From Begonia masoniana (lineage: Eukaryota > Streptophyta > Magnoliopsida > Cucurbitales > Begoniaceae): a stretch of 64,000 bases of DNA. Positions 47,516-58,639 of the stretch are shown in pieces (positions within the stretch are counted from its first letter, which is position 1; every line of letters begins with the position of its first letter). The stretch spans positions 315,511 through 379,510 of the forward strand of contig CM039512.1 of assembly GCA_022432975.1 (NCBI GenBank). Reading direction: 5' to 3'. Below the pieces are notes generated by a model. The model was not told the DNA's origin, did not search any database, and saw nothing but the letters and a program-made list of their open reading frames with translations. Made by a program: the position numbers and the translations under genes.

Positions 47516-49089
47516 GCAGTCTTCTTAGGTACCCAAATCTTTTGGGTCCTGGTGTTAGTTTTGGTTCCTTTGGGAACCCACTGTAATTTACTCCCAGTTT
47601 TCTTGTTGTTTGAATTTAATGGACATACAAATGATTTATGTCCAACTTCATTGCATGCATGACAGACAGTGGATTTAACAAAAAGCCTTTTATATGTTTT
47701 CTTTTTACTAAACCCTTCATACCCTAGACCAGTTTTATCAAACTGCACTCTCTGACTGCTCAATAACATGCTCAGATTTTTACTTCCTTCAGTGAAATTC
47801 AGAACAAGTCTATTTAATGTCTCATTTTTCTTTTTAAGAGCAGAAACTTCCTTTTCATGCATACTAAGTTCATTGGCCTGCTTTTCTAATAAATCTGTAT
47901 TCTCCTTTTTCAACAAATTGTATTTATTTTTTAGCATGCCAAACTGTTTAACTAAGTCATTAAAGGCGTCAATTATTTCACCTTCTTCATCATCACTATC
48001 ACTATCACTAGATACATTTGAAGAAGAAGTACTAACCTTTTCCTCGAGTGCCATGAAGCACAGGTTTGCAACTTCCTCATCATCTGAAGATGAAGTGTCA
48101 CCTTCACTGTCATCCCAAGTGGCCTTCATAGCCTTTTTCTTGAATTTCTTGGGACCTTTAACTTGTGGACAGTCAGCCTTCATGTGGCCTGGCTTTCCAC
48201 ATCCAAAACAGGTAAACTCCTTGTCTTTGGATTGCTTTTCATTCTTGGGAAATCTTCTTCCCTGCAGCTTCTTCCTTCGAAGGAACTTGCTGAATCTCCT
48301 AGTAATAAGAGCAATGTCCTCATCCTCCTCTTCTTCTTCATCCTCAGAGGCTTCACATTTACTTGAAGAAGCTTTCATAGCAATATCTTTTCTTTTGGAG
48401 GTCTCTTTTTCCTTAAGGTCTTCTTTCTCATTTGACCTCATTGTGATCTCATGTGTCATGAGAGATCCAATGAGCTCTTCAAGCTTTAGAGCTTTAAGAT
48501 CCTTTGCTTCCTGAATTGCAGTCACCTTTGGCTGCCAGCTTCTTGGAAGACACCTGAAGATCTTCCTGACCTGTTCTTCACTAGAATAAGACTTACCAAG
48601 AGCTTTCAAACCATTAGTAATGTTAGTGAATCTTGTAAACATGGAAGAGACAGACTCATCTTTGGGCATAGAAAATAATTCATACTCGTGAATGAGCATA
48701 TTCAGTTTGCTCTCCTTAACTTGATTTGTGCCCTCGTGTGTGACCTCTAATAAGTGCCAAATTTCTTGAGCACTTTCACACCCTTGTACCCTATTAAATT
48801 CATCTCTATTTAAGGCACAGTACAAGGTGTTTACAGCCTTAGCATTAAGGCTTAGATTTCTCTTATCGGACTCTGTTAACTCAGAAGAGTCCTTAGGGAT
48901 ACTTTTCCCATCAACAGTTTTCATGGCCTTGTAAGGACCATTCTCTATAATACACCAGGTCTCATAGTCTATGGCTTGAATGAATATTTTCATTCTAGAC
49001 TTCCAATAGACATAGTCACTACCATCAAAGAATGGAGGTCTATTTGTTGCCTGACCTTCTATTTGTGAGTTGTTAACGTTGAATGCCAT
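47512..49089 (-). CDS. gag: Sirevirus gag polyprotein
   Basis: 525 residues, apparently intact. Residues about 20-250 are the copia capsid ([37 protein letters not shown]). An acidic/lysine-rich stretch follows, then the nucleocapsid zinc knuckle [14 protein letters not shown] at about 293-306. A second CCHC-like motif ([14 protein letters not shown]) is near the C-terminus, after a coiled-coil-like region. The stop codon lies one base off the pol frame, so pol needs frameshifting, reinitiation or splicing. The capsid packages element RNA in cytoplasmic particles. Confidence 0.92.
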   Translation of the reverse strand: MAFNVNNSQIEGQATNRPPFFDGSDYVYWKSRMKIFIQAIDYETWCIIENGPYKAMKTVDGKSIPKDSSELTESDKRNLSLNAKAVNTLYCALNRDEFNRVQGCESAQEIWHLLEVTHEGTNQVKESKLNMLIHEYELFSMPKDESVSSMFTRFTNITNGLKALGKSYSSEEQVRKIFRCLPRSWQPKVTAIQEAKDLKALKLEELIGSLMTHEITMRSNEKEDLKEKETSKRKDIAMKASSSKCEASEDEEEEEDEDIALITRRFSKFLRRKKLQGRRFPKNEKQSKDKEFTCFGCGKPGHMKADCPQVKGPKKFKKKAMKATWDDSEGDTSSSDDEEVANLCFMALEEKVSTSSSNVSSDSDSDDEEGEIIDAFNDLVKQFGMLKNKYNLLKKENTDLLEKQANELSMHEKEVSALKKKNETLNRLVLNFTEGSKNLSMLLSSQRVQFDKTGLGYEGFSKKKTYKRLFVKSTVCHACNEVGHKSFVCPLNSNNKKTGSKLQWVPKGTKTNTRTQKIWVPKKTA

Positions 49090-49140
49090 TTCAGATACAG
49101 GAATATCTCTTAGATAAATAGCTTAGACAATATAAACCTT

Positions 49141-49152
49141 GCTCTGATACCA
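49141..49152 (-). other. Sirevirus primer binding site, tRNA-iMet
   Basis: The minus strand reads TGGTATCAGAGC two bases inside the 5' LTR, the complement of the initiator-methionine tRNA 3' end. Confidence 0.95.
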
Positions 49153-49154
49153 AT

Positions 49155-51512
49155 TGTAGGATCGGAATTGTCTAAGAGGGGGGGTGAATTAGACTTTTTA
49201 ATTTTAATTTCAATTTAATCTAATTTCTCTTCTTGATTAAACTTAGTTACAGCACTAGTAATCAAATAATGTAAAGAGAGAGAAAGAGAAATTAGACACC
49301 AGTATTTTTACGTGGTTCGGCCAAACTGCCTACGTCCACGCTCCAAGGCTCTCCCTTGAAGATTTCTTACTTCTCCTCAACGAGAAAATCTGATCGACCT
49401 TACGGGCTTCGATCCACAGCCTTTCACAATCCTGGATTGAACTTAGCGAGCGTCAATCCACTGCCTTACAGGATATTCAAGTTTGAAATACAGAATACAA
49501 TGATCTACAAGCTCTCAAAACAGAATCTCAAGTTTTGGAGTAGAGAGGTGTAGATTGAAAATTCAGAGTAATAATTTTCGCAGCTAGGGCTCAGAATTCA
49601 AAATGGCAAAAGTTCTTTCTTCGTGCTCTGAGCTCAGCTTATATACTCTGTCTTCTAATCGGCTAGGCTTCAATGCTCCTTATCCAATAATAGAAGTTTA
49701 GTTACCGTTGGAGCAGCTTCCGTACAAGTTCAGGTAGCCGTTGCCGTTTGTAGTTGCAAATCGTCGTCGCCATTAATGTTCTGGAGTTATGGCTGAAAAC
49801 GACGTCACTGTAGCTTCGCGGCTAATTTGAATTCTGGCGGAAGACAAAGCTGACTTATAGTCTTGAACCGCCAACAGAAGATGAAGCTTTAAACCCTTGA
49901 ACCGGCGTCGGATGATGAAGCTCTAAATGCTTGAACCGGCATCGGATGATTGATTCATAGTTGTCTTCCGCCTTTGTCATTTAGTGACCGCATTTTATTG
50001 AAGTCATCCGCCTTTGTCGTTTTGTGGCCGGAAGAGCATTTTATTGAAGTCATCCGCCTTTGTCGTTTTGTGGCCGGAAGAGCATTTTATTGAAGTCATC
50101 CGCCTTTGTCGTTTTGTGGCCGGAAGAGTATTTTATTGAAGTCATCCGCCTTTGTCGTTTTGTGGCCGGAAGAGCATTTTATTGAAGTCATCCGCCTTTG
50201 TCGTTTTGTGGCCGGAAGAGCATTTTATTGAAGTCATCCGCCTTTGTCGTTTTGTGGCCGGAAGAGCATTTTATTGAAGTCATCCGCCTTTGTCGTTTTG
50301 TGGCCGGAAGAGCATTTTATTGAAGTCATCCGCCTTTGTCGTTTTGTGGCCGGAAGAGCATTTTATTGAAGTCATCCGCCTTTGTCGTTTTGTGGCCGGA
50401 AGAGCATTTTATTGAAGTCATCCGCCTTTGTCGTTTTGTGGCCGGAAGAGCATTTTATTGAAGTCATCCGCCTTTGTCGTTTTGTGGCCGGAAGAGCATT
50501 TTATTGAAGTCATCCGCCTTTGTCGTTTTGTGGCCGGAAGAGCATTTTATTGAAGTCATCCGCCTTTGTCGTTTTGTGGCCGGAAGAGCATTTTATTGAA
50601 GTCATCCGCCTTTGTCGTTTTGTGGCCGGAAGAGCATTTTATTGAAGTCATCCGCCTTTGTCGTTTTGTGGCCGGAAGAGCATTTTATTGAAGTCATCCG
50701 CCTTTGTCGTTTTGTGGCCGGAAGAGCATTTTATTGAAGTCATCCGCCTTTGTCGTTTTGTGGCCGGAAGAGCATTTTATTGAAGTCATCCGCCTTTGTC
50801 GTTTTGTGGCCGGAAGAGCATTTTATTGAAGTCATCCGCCTTTGTCGTTTTGTGGCCGGAAGAGCATTTTATTGAAGTCATCCGCCTTTGTCGTTTTGTG
50901 GCCGGAAGAGTATTTTATTGAAGTCATCCGCCTTTGTCGTTTTGTGGCCGGAAGAGCATTTTATTGAAGTCATCCGCCTTTGTCGTTTTGATTGAAGTCA
51001 TCCGCCTTTGTCGTTTGTGGCCGGAAGAGCATTTTATTGAAGTCATCCGCCTTTGTCGTTTTGTGGCCGGAAGAGTATTTTATTGAAGTCATCCGCCTTT
51101 GTCGTTTTGTGGCCGGAAGAGTAATTTGATTTACTCATCCGCCTTTGTCGTCTAGCGAGCGGTGGACTGATTCTTTTCGCTCATCCGCCTTTGTCTTTTA
51201 GCGAGCGGTAGAGTATTTCTTTTCGCTCATCCGCCTTTGTCTTTAAGCGAGCGGTGGAGTATTTCTTTTAAACGACTCCGCTCTTGTCGTTTTGTGACCG
51301 GTGGACTGATTCTTTTGCTTAACACATTTCAGCCCTGTACACTTAATCATATGCATTAAAAACTAAAATACCCTTTTTAAGGGTATCTCCAACAAATCTA
51401 ACTCAAATGCATTTCATTAAATTCAATTAATAAACATAATCAAATTACAATATTAAGCAGACAAATTCATCATCAAAAACAAATTAAGACTTAAACATTA
51501 TTTAAGTCAACA
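49155..51512 (-). repeat. Sirevirus 5' LTR
   Basis: 2,358 bp, TG...CA ends, with the target duplication gcgag directly on its high side. It contains its own 46 bp tandem array. Confidence 0.93.
50008..51130. repeat. 46 bp tandem array in the Sirevirus 5' LTR
   Basis: It has the same unit and about the same copy number as in the 3' LTR, with one partial unit near 50,990-51,020. Three copies carry GAGTATTTT in place of GAGCATTTT, in positions not matched one-to-one in the other LTR. Confidence 0.95.
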
Positions 51513-51901
51513 GCGAGAGCCGTGTTGCCCTGCTCAGCCGATTGATCGGCGCCCATAGCCAATCGATCGGCAGCTGTTGCTGGAAAGCAGGTGCAAACAG
51601 AGGGTTTGTCAATCGATCGGCCAACAGTGCGCCCTCTGGTGAAAAATCCAGAGAGATCGCCAATCGATTGGCGCCCATGGCCGATCAATCGGCCATCGCT
51701 AGGCGCTGGCGCTGGCGCTGGGTGCTAGGCGCGATGAGGTGCACGGTAGGGCACGGCTAGGCACGCGGTGAGGCGTGTGGTTGGCGCGCGGTTGGCACAC
51801 GGTTGGCACGAGATGGTGGCGTGATGCGCAAGCAGTGCGCGCGCGGCACGGGCGCATAGGGCGAGCGCCGTATGCGCGCGACATGCGCGAGGGGCGCACG
51901 C
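51513..51901. repeat. GC-rich LTR-like sequence at the Sirevirus target site
   Basis: It was contiguous with 36,530-36,585 before insertion. Positions 51,530-51,700 hold CCGATTGATCGGC and GCCAATCGATCGG palindromes with CTCTGGTGAAAAATCCAGAGAG. Positions 51,700-51,900 are a very GC-rich tract of short repeats (GGCGCTGGCGCTGG, GGTTGGCGCGCGGTTGG). The source element is not identified. Confidence 0.6.
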
Positions 51902-52918
51902 TATAACGACCCTTAGTCCTATCCCTTAAATTCCCGTGAAAATTTTTCATTTTAAAACATTAAGTAATTTCGACTTCGAAGGCTTTAAATCGAATCTAAT
52001 TTATTGGAATTGTTTTGAAAATCATTTAAAGAAAATACATTAAAACAGAAAAACAGTCAGCCAAATGAATCGAGGGCAAAAAGGGAAAACCGTGCCCAAA
52101 ATGCATGGCCGATCGATCGGCCATTTCAGCCGATCGATCGGCTGTGGCGATTTCATGTCAGTCGATCGATCGCCTGATCGATCGCCCCTTTCTTTCTCCC
52201 CATAACCGATTGATCACCCTCATGAGCGATCGATCAGCTACCTCTGGAATTAACCAGAAAGGCGCCATACTTATTGCCGATCGATCGCCTCCCTTGGCGA
52301 TCGATCGGCAACCTCTCTGGAATTCGTTCCAGAGAGTTGCCTCAATTTTTCCTTCTTCTTTTCCCTGTACACTTCACCTATCCTTCTTCATTACCTTCTC
52401 CTCATCGCACTACTTCTAACATCATATTCATCATAACAATACAATTCAACATAAAATCTCTCAACACCTGCACATCCTTCATAATCTCACTCAAAACCGA
52501 CTCGAGACGTATTAAAACAAAGTAAAATTTCGTGAAAACGAACTGCGTGGATTAGTTTAAAAACCAAACAAAATTCCTATGAAATTTTACAACCAAGCAG
52601 TTTCAGTATAATCTCAATAAAAGACTTCACAAAAGAATTCGTAAAACGAGTTATCAAGAACCTCAAAACACATGTGTTTCCTAGTAAATTACCCTCAGCC
52701 CAACTAAACCCTCCTATACAATTGTCAATCATTTCTATCTATCATATCCCCAAAATACTTACATACGTCCTTACTGGTCAAAATAGCACCGACTGCACCA
52801 GCACACACCCACGGGCACCCTCCATCAACCTGTTCATACATCGGGTGGAGGAATATCGTCCTCACTTGTTTCAAAATCACTTACACCATAGAGATAAACT
52901 ATGAGCTAAAGGCTCAGT
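51902..52918 (-). repeat. Gypsy LTR, partial, interrupted by the Tekay-like element
   Basis: Starts TATAACGACCC, one base off the TGTAACGACCC end at 35,222, and follows that copy closely for its first 150 bp or so. It stops where the next LTR begins at 52,919. Confidence 0.75.
52107..52336. repeat. GATCGATCGCC/GGCC palindrome cluster
   Basis: Several copies (GCCGATCGATCGGCC, AGCCGATCGATCGGCT, GGCGATCGATCGGC, GTCGATCGATCGCC) lie in 230 bp, ending with CTCTCTGGAATTCG and its inverted partner TTCCAGAGAG. Confidence 0.85.
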
Positions 52919-55162
52919 TGTAGCGCCCCGAACCTTGCGGACCCAGTTCGCTACCTACTCACTACTCACTACTAAGCCGTACTGTAAAAATTCGTGTAAA
53001 ATTTAAAATGACTTTCTTTCAAAAAATTTGGACGACATAACAACTAATTCTCTTATAAAACCAAAACCTTCTGCAAATTTTTATTCTCAAATCAATCAAC
53101 TAAAACTGGTATCCATAAAATCCTCATTCAATACCAAAAACATTTATATGCATCAATATTAGCTACTAAAGGTTGAAATCCAACTATATAACCCAAAATG
53201 ACTCAACACGATTCAAAATGGCTCCAAAACATGATCATACGTTAAAACATCCACTATCGTTTAAAAACTCCATCTATACATCAAAGACCAATATACTTTA
53301 AGAAAATCTAACTATACGACAACCGACTCAAAGCGACTCAAAGACTACATACATCCAATGGTCAAAATGCCTTAACAGCAGGCCAGATCGTCCCACGAGC
53401 GCACTCCTCCAACTGCCACATAGTCCTAGGAATGCTCTGAGTACTCACCGGGAATCACCTCGTCACCTACATCACAGAACTCATCTATTAGCCTAATGCT
53501 AAGTAAGAAGTGCATCATAAAAATAAGTACTGAAAACCATACACGTCTTAACATATGCAATTTCTACTGTTTCGTCTCTACTGTTGTTTCTACTTTTATT
53601 TCTACTTTCGTTTCCATCTCATTCCTACTCTTTTCTTTATCTTACTACCGAGTTCTTCTTTACGCGCTAGGTCAAGGCGACACACCTCGCGGTCCACATC
53701 ACGGGACAAGGCCAACCTCAACCTAGTAAAGTGACACACCTCACGGTCCACCTCACGGGACAAGGCCACCACGTAAAGCGGAGGAAGAAGTGACACACCT
53801 CGTGGTCCACCTCTAGGGACAAGGCCACTCAACCCCACCTTTATTATCTTCTTACATATTTAACTGTTCGTTCTTCTGTTTCACATCTTACTGTTTCATT
53901 TTATAAAAACATGGAAATTCATTTTCGTTTCGTTCTCATATCGTAAAACCATGATGCATGATCTACTATACATGAAACATAAAACATACATGCACGCAAA
54001 CCTACCGAACTGTGATGTAGGCCCGAAGGCAAATGCACCTATGTACACTACTTACCTAAATTCCTTAGCTGCTCGTTCGTAGATCGTTCGCTAAACTGGG
54101 AAATTGGAGAACCTAAAAATAATACATTCATTAATTCTAACTTCGTCCAATTCATGAAATTCTAACACGGAAATCATAAACTCGTACAAAATCGTAAACT
54201 CCTAGCTAAATCCGAATTAGCCTTATGTTCTAACCAAATTCGAAAATTCATAACTAACCCAATATTCGTCCGATTTTGACGTTTCAAAATGCTACAGACT
54301 CCTTAAGACGTCTAGATTCTAAAGGCATAATCTATTTACCCAAAATAACACAACTTCATGATCGAATTTAGTAGAAACCGAACCTGCTCTATTCAAAACT
54401 AAATTCCCATATTTTATATTCAAAAATTCATAACAATTCCAATTTAAATCCAAATTCGATGATTCAAACGCCTATAGGTCACTAATAACATCTACTTTAG
54501 CATGCTATAACCCATTATCGAGTCGGAACCCTTGATAAATCTCAGAAATTCGGAGCCCTATTATGCAGTAAAATGATATTTTCAACACTAACGGGCATTC
54601 ATGATTTCTCACTTCTAATTCATTAAAAACTCGACCATTAATAATCATAAACATTAAAAAATCCAACAATACATCCAAATCTCAAAACCCTAAATCTCCA
54701 ATCCACAAATTTCTCCTCAAATCTAACCCTAAATCGAAAACAAAACTTACAAACAACTCAAACTCACCTTAATCGTTGAAATAGAGGAAAGGAACGATGA
54801 AAATCGGAGGGGAGAACTCCGTCGTCGATGGCGTCGGCGTGAGAAGAACAGAGGGCGCAACAGAGGAATGTCTCTGGAGTTCTTCGTGTGGGGAGGAAAA
54901 AGAACCAGAGTTTTTGTTTAATAATAATAATAATAATTCTAAGTACCATCTCGCCCTCAACCTTTAGTTTTCTAATCTAACGGTTATTTTACCCGTTCTC
55001 GGCCAGATTCTTATAAATCTAACATTCTGGTTAGCTTCAAAATAATCTATTTGTTACTCGCGTAAATTTTTCGCTCTCTATTCCGACTACAACTCCGCCG
55101 TTTAACGGCACATAAATAATAAAATAAAAATAATCGTATAAACAAAAATTCTGGGTATTACA
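52919..55162 (-). repeat. 3' LTR of the Tekay-like element
   Basis: 2,244 bp, on the minus strand TGTAATACCCAG...GGGGCGCTACA. The polypurine tract AAGGAGGGGGGAA touches its upstream edge at 55,163-55,175. Positions 52,919-53,277 match 61,376-61,734 closely. A local repeat of GACACACCTC and GGTCCACCTC, about 65 bp apart, lies at 53,680-53,830. Confidence 0.9.
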
Positions 55163-55201
55163 TTCCCCCCTCCTTAAAAAAAATTTTGTCCTCAAAATTT
55201 G

Positions 55202-58200
55202 TTACCTGAATAATTCTGGGTACCGGCTTATCATGTCTTGCCGCTCCCAGGTTGCTTCTTCCACGTTCTGGTTGCGTCATAAGACCTTTACCATGCAGAA
55301 TCTCTTTGTTGCGTAGAGTCTTCACTGCATAATCTAGAATCTCTACTGGTTTCTCCTCATACGTCAATGTCAGTTTAATTTCTATATCCTGCTACTCCAC
55401 AACATGAGAAGGGTCTCGCATACACTTCTTTAGCATGGACACATGGAATACATTGTGAATACTGTCCATTGAAGCTGGCAGCTACAACTTATAGGCTACT
55501 TTCCCAATTCTTTTAGTAATACGAAAGGGGCCCACGTATCTTGGATTCAATTTGCCCCTCTTTCCAAATCTTACAACTCATTTGAATGGCGAAATCTTCA
55601 GAAAGACCTCGTCATTGACCTCAAACTTTAGCTCCCTTCTTCTTCTATCAGCATAGCTCTTCTGTCGACTCTGAGCTGTCAAAATGCGCTGTCGAATAAA
55701 AGCAACTTTCGCAGAGGTCTGCTGTAAGATGTCTGGACCAATCAGTTGTGCCTCACCAACTTCGTCCTAATATAACGGAGATCTGCACTTTCTTCCATAT
55801 AAAGCCTCGTACAGAGCCATACTTATTGTAGCCTGATAGCTATTATTGTAAGAAAACTCTACCAATGAAAGGTATTTGCTCCACGAACCCTGAAACTCCA
55901 ATACACATGCTCGTAACATATCCTCCAACGTCTGAATAGTCCTCTCAGATTGTCCGTTGGTCTGAGGATGAAACGCTATACTAAAATTGAGCTGCGTACC
56001 CATGGCCCTGTGCAGACTCTTCCAGAACTTCGATGTAAATATAGGATCCCTATCAGATACAATCAAAGTCGGAACTCCATGCAGTCGTACAATTTCCTGA
56101 ATATACAGTTCAGCGAATTGATCCATAGAATATGTCATCCTCACTGGCAGAAAATGGGCTGATTTAGTCAATCGATCTACGATCACCCACATGCCATCCT
56201 AACCTTTTGTTGTCCGAGGTAAACCGACAACAAAATCCATTGATATCTGCTCCCACTTCCACTCAGGTATAAGCAGTGGCTGTAACTTTCCAGCTGGCCT
56301 CTGATGTTCAGCTTTAATCTGTTGACAAATCAAGCACGTCTTAACGTACTCAGCCACAGTTCACTTCATATTGGGCTACCAATAATGCTGTTTAAGATCC
56401 CTATACATCTTCGTGCTTCTTGGATGCACAGAAAACCTAGAAGAGTGAGCCTCAGATAATATTTCTCTCTGTAGTTCTTCATTATTCAGAACATACCACA
56501 TATTTCGAAACTTAACTACCTCGTTGTCCGAATAGCTGAACTCCGATCTGTCGTCTGACTCCATACTCGATTTAATTATATTGCATTCAGCATCGTCTTT
56601 CTGGGCTTCCTTAATCTTCTCCATAATAGTTGGCTGCAAAGATATAGCAGATAACATGGCTGACACATTCGACACCACTTCCAAGCTAAACTTCTGAAAT
56701 TCTGCGTCCAAAGCTAACAGCATATGTGGAATCATAGCCAAAGTTGATGTCGTTACCCTACTCAGTGCGTCTGCTACTACATTCGCCTTACCGGGGTGGT
56801 ATTTAATCTCGAAATCATAGTCTTTCACGAACTCTAACCACCGTCGTTGCCTCATATTCAGCTCCTTCTGAGTGAAAATATACTTCAAACTTTTGTGATC
56901 TGAATATATATCACACTGCTGCCCATAAAGATAATGCCTCCAAATCTTTAGCGCGAAAACTACTGTGGCTAACTCCAGGTCGTGTGCAGGATAATTATGC
57001 TCGTAGCTCTTTAGTTGCCTTGAAGCATAAACTATTACTTTCTCATTCTGCATCAACACACACCCATGACAAACTTTGGAAGCATCACAGTAAATGCTAA
57101 ATTTCTCGTCCTCAACAGGAAGCGTCAATATTGGAGCCGTAGTCAATTTTTGCTTCAATATCTGAAAGTTGTGCTCGCAATCGTTGGACCACAAATACTT
57201 CACATTTTTCCTCGTCAAATGGGTCAGAGGCACTGCAATCTTCGAAAACCCTTCAATGAACCTTCTGTAATAACCTGCTAATCCGAGGAAACTTCGTATC
57301 TCAGTAACACTCTTCGGTTGTGGCCATTTTTTGACTGCCTGAATCTTCGTTGGGTCAACAGATTTGCCTTCACTCGAGATGACATGACCAAGAAAATGAA
57401 TCTTGCCTAGCCAGAACTCGCACTTAGAATACTTCGCATAAAGTTGGTGTTGCTTCAGGGTTTCCACTACCAACTTCAGGTGTTCCATATGTTCTTCCTC
57501 ATTGCGAGAATAGACTAAAATATCATCAATAAACACTATAACAAATATATCGAGATAATCATAGAATACTCTATTCATCAAATCCATGAAGACTGCTGGA
57601 GCATTCGTCAATCCGAAGGACATCACTAGGAACTCGTAATATCCATATCGTGTCCGAAAAGCAGTCTTCGGAACTTCTACTGGCCTGATCTTCAGCTGAT
57701 AATAGCCTGACCTCATATCGATCTTAGAAAAGACTCGTACACCCTGAAGTTGATCAAATAAATCGTTTATCCTTGGCAGAGGATATTTATTCTTAATCCT
57801 CAGCTTGTTTAACTCCCTGTAGTCGATACACATTCATAATGATCCATCTTTCTTCTTAACAAAAAGTATTGGCGCGCCCCACGGTGAAAAGTTGGGGCGT
57901 ATGAATCCTTTTTCCACTAATTCTTCCAACTGAGATTTCAACTCTTTAAGTTCAGTAGGTGCTAATCTATAAGGATTCTTCGATGCCGGTTCAGCTCCCA
58001 GATATATGTCAATGGCAAACTCTATTTTCCGGTCCGGAGGCAAACGAGGCAAGTCATCTAGAAAAACTTCTGAAAAGTCTTGAACAATTAAAACATCTTG
58101 GAGCTTTGTTCTCCCTGGACTCTGAGTATCTATAATATTTGCTAGAAAACATAAATACTCACCCTTTAGAATCTGACGAGCACTGAGGGGCGCCATTACA

Positions 58201-58560
58201 GATATCTTCTTCGCATTCTTCATGGCCTGAAAAAAGTGTTTCTCACCACCTGGGGGCTGAAAAATCACTGTTCCCAACCTGCAGTAGATAGTGGCATAAT
58301 GCTTGAACAGCCAATCAATCCCCAATATGACGTCGTACCCCGTTATTCCCATAACAATAAGATCGGCTGGCAAATTCTTACTCCTCACCGAGACAACACT
58401 ATCACGTACAACTTGACTAGAATGCATACGCTTCCCAGAGGGTAACATCACCATATATGCATGATCGGTTGCCACTGGACACAAATCTAACTTGACCGTG
58501 AAAGTGGTCGCTATAAAAGAGTGCGTCGCACCGCAGGTACGGTATTAATCGGTATAGTAC
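55202..58560 (-). pseudogene. pol: Tekay-like pol with chromodomain-like tail, many stops
   Basis: The protease C-terminal part (GYDVILGIDWL) is at 58,484-57,834; its active-site triplet near 58,520 is altered (CGATHSF where the family has DSGATHSF). Reverse transcriptase ([21 protein letters not shown]) and RNase H ([22 protein letters not shown]) are at 57,833-56,376. Integrase core (MWVIVDRLTKSAHF, SDRDPIFTS, HPQTNGQSERTIQ) is at 56,192-55,767. A C-terminal NVEEATWERQDM, as in Tekay chromodomains, reads in another frame at about 55,265-55,205. Stops include TGA where arginine (CGA) is expected before MCIDYR and stops where tryptophan is expected. Confidence 0.9.
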
Positions 58561-58639
58561 CTGATACCACAGTCATTGTCAATAAATGTATATGCAACTC
58601 AGTCATTAATTAATATAGTACCTGATACAATAGCTGGCT

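Larger units (their letters stand above)
36586..51512 (-). mobile_element. Full-length Sirevirus-type copia retrotransposon, TSD gcgag
   Basis: The element is 14,927 bp, read on the minus strand. LTRs at 49,155-51,512 (5') and 36,586-38,924 (3') both begin TGTTGACTTAAATAATG and end GATCCTACA. Target duplication gcgag is at 36,581-36,585 and 51,513-51,517. A tRNA-iMet PBS, gag, pol and a further ORF in the envelope position follow, then repeated purine tracts before the 3' LTR. The pol-then-extra-ORF layout, the long LTRs and the repeated GGGGGAG tracts are features of Sireviruses (SIRE1/Maximus). One solo gypsy LTR (40,862-43,446) is nested inside, so the element itself is about 12.3 kb. The two LTRs differ only at scattered places where I aligned them, which suggests a fairly recent insertion. 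Confidence 0.93.

Noticed and set aside
47768..48514. Plus-strand ORF of 248 residues rich in serine and phenylalanine
   Set aside because: It is the antisense shadow of the lysine/glutamate-rich gag.
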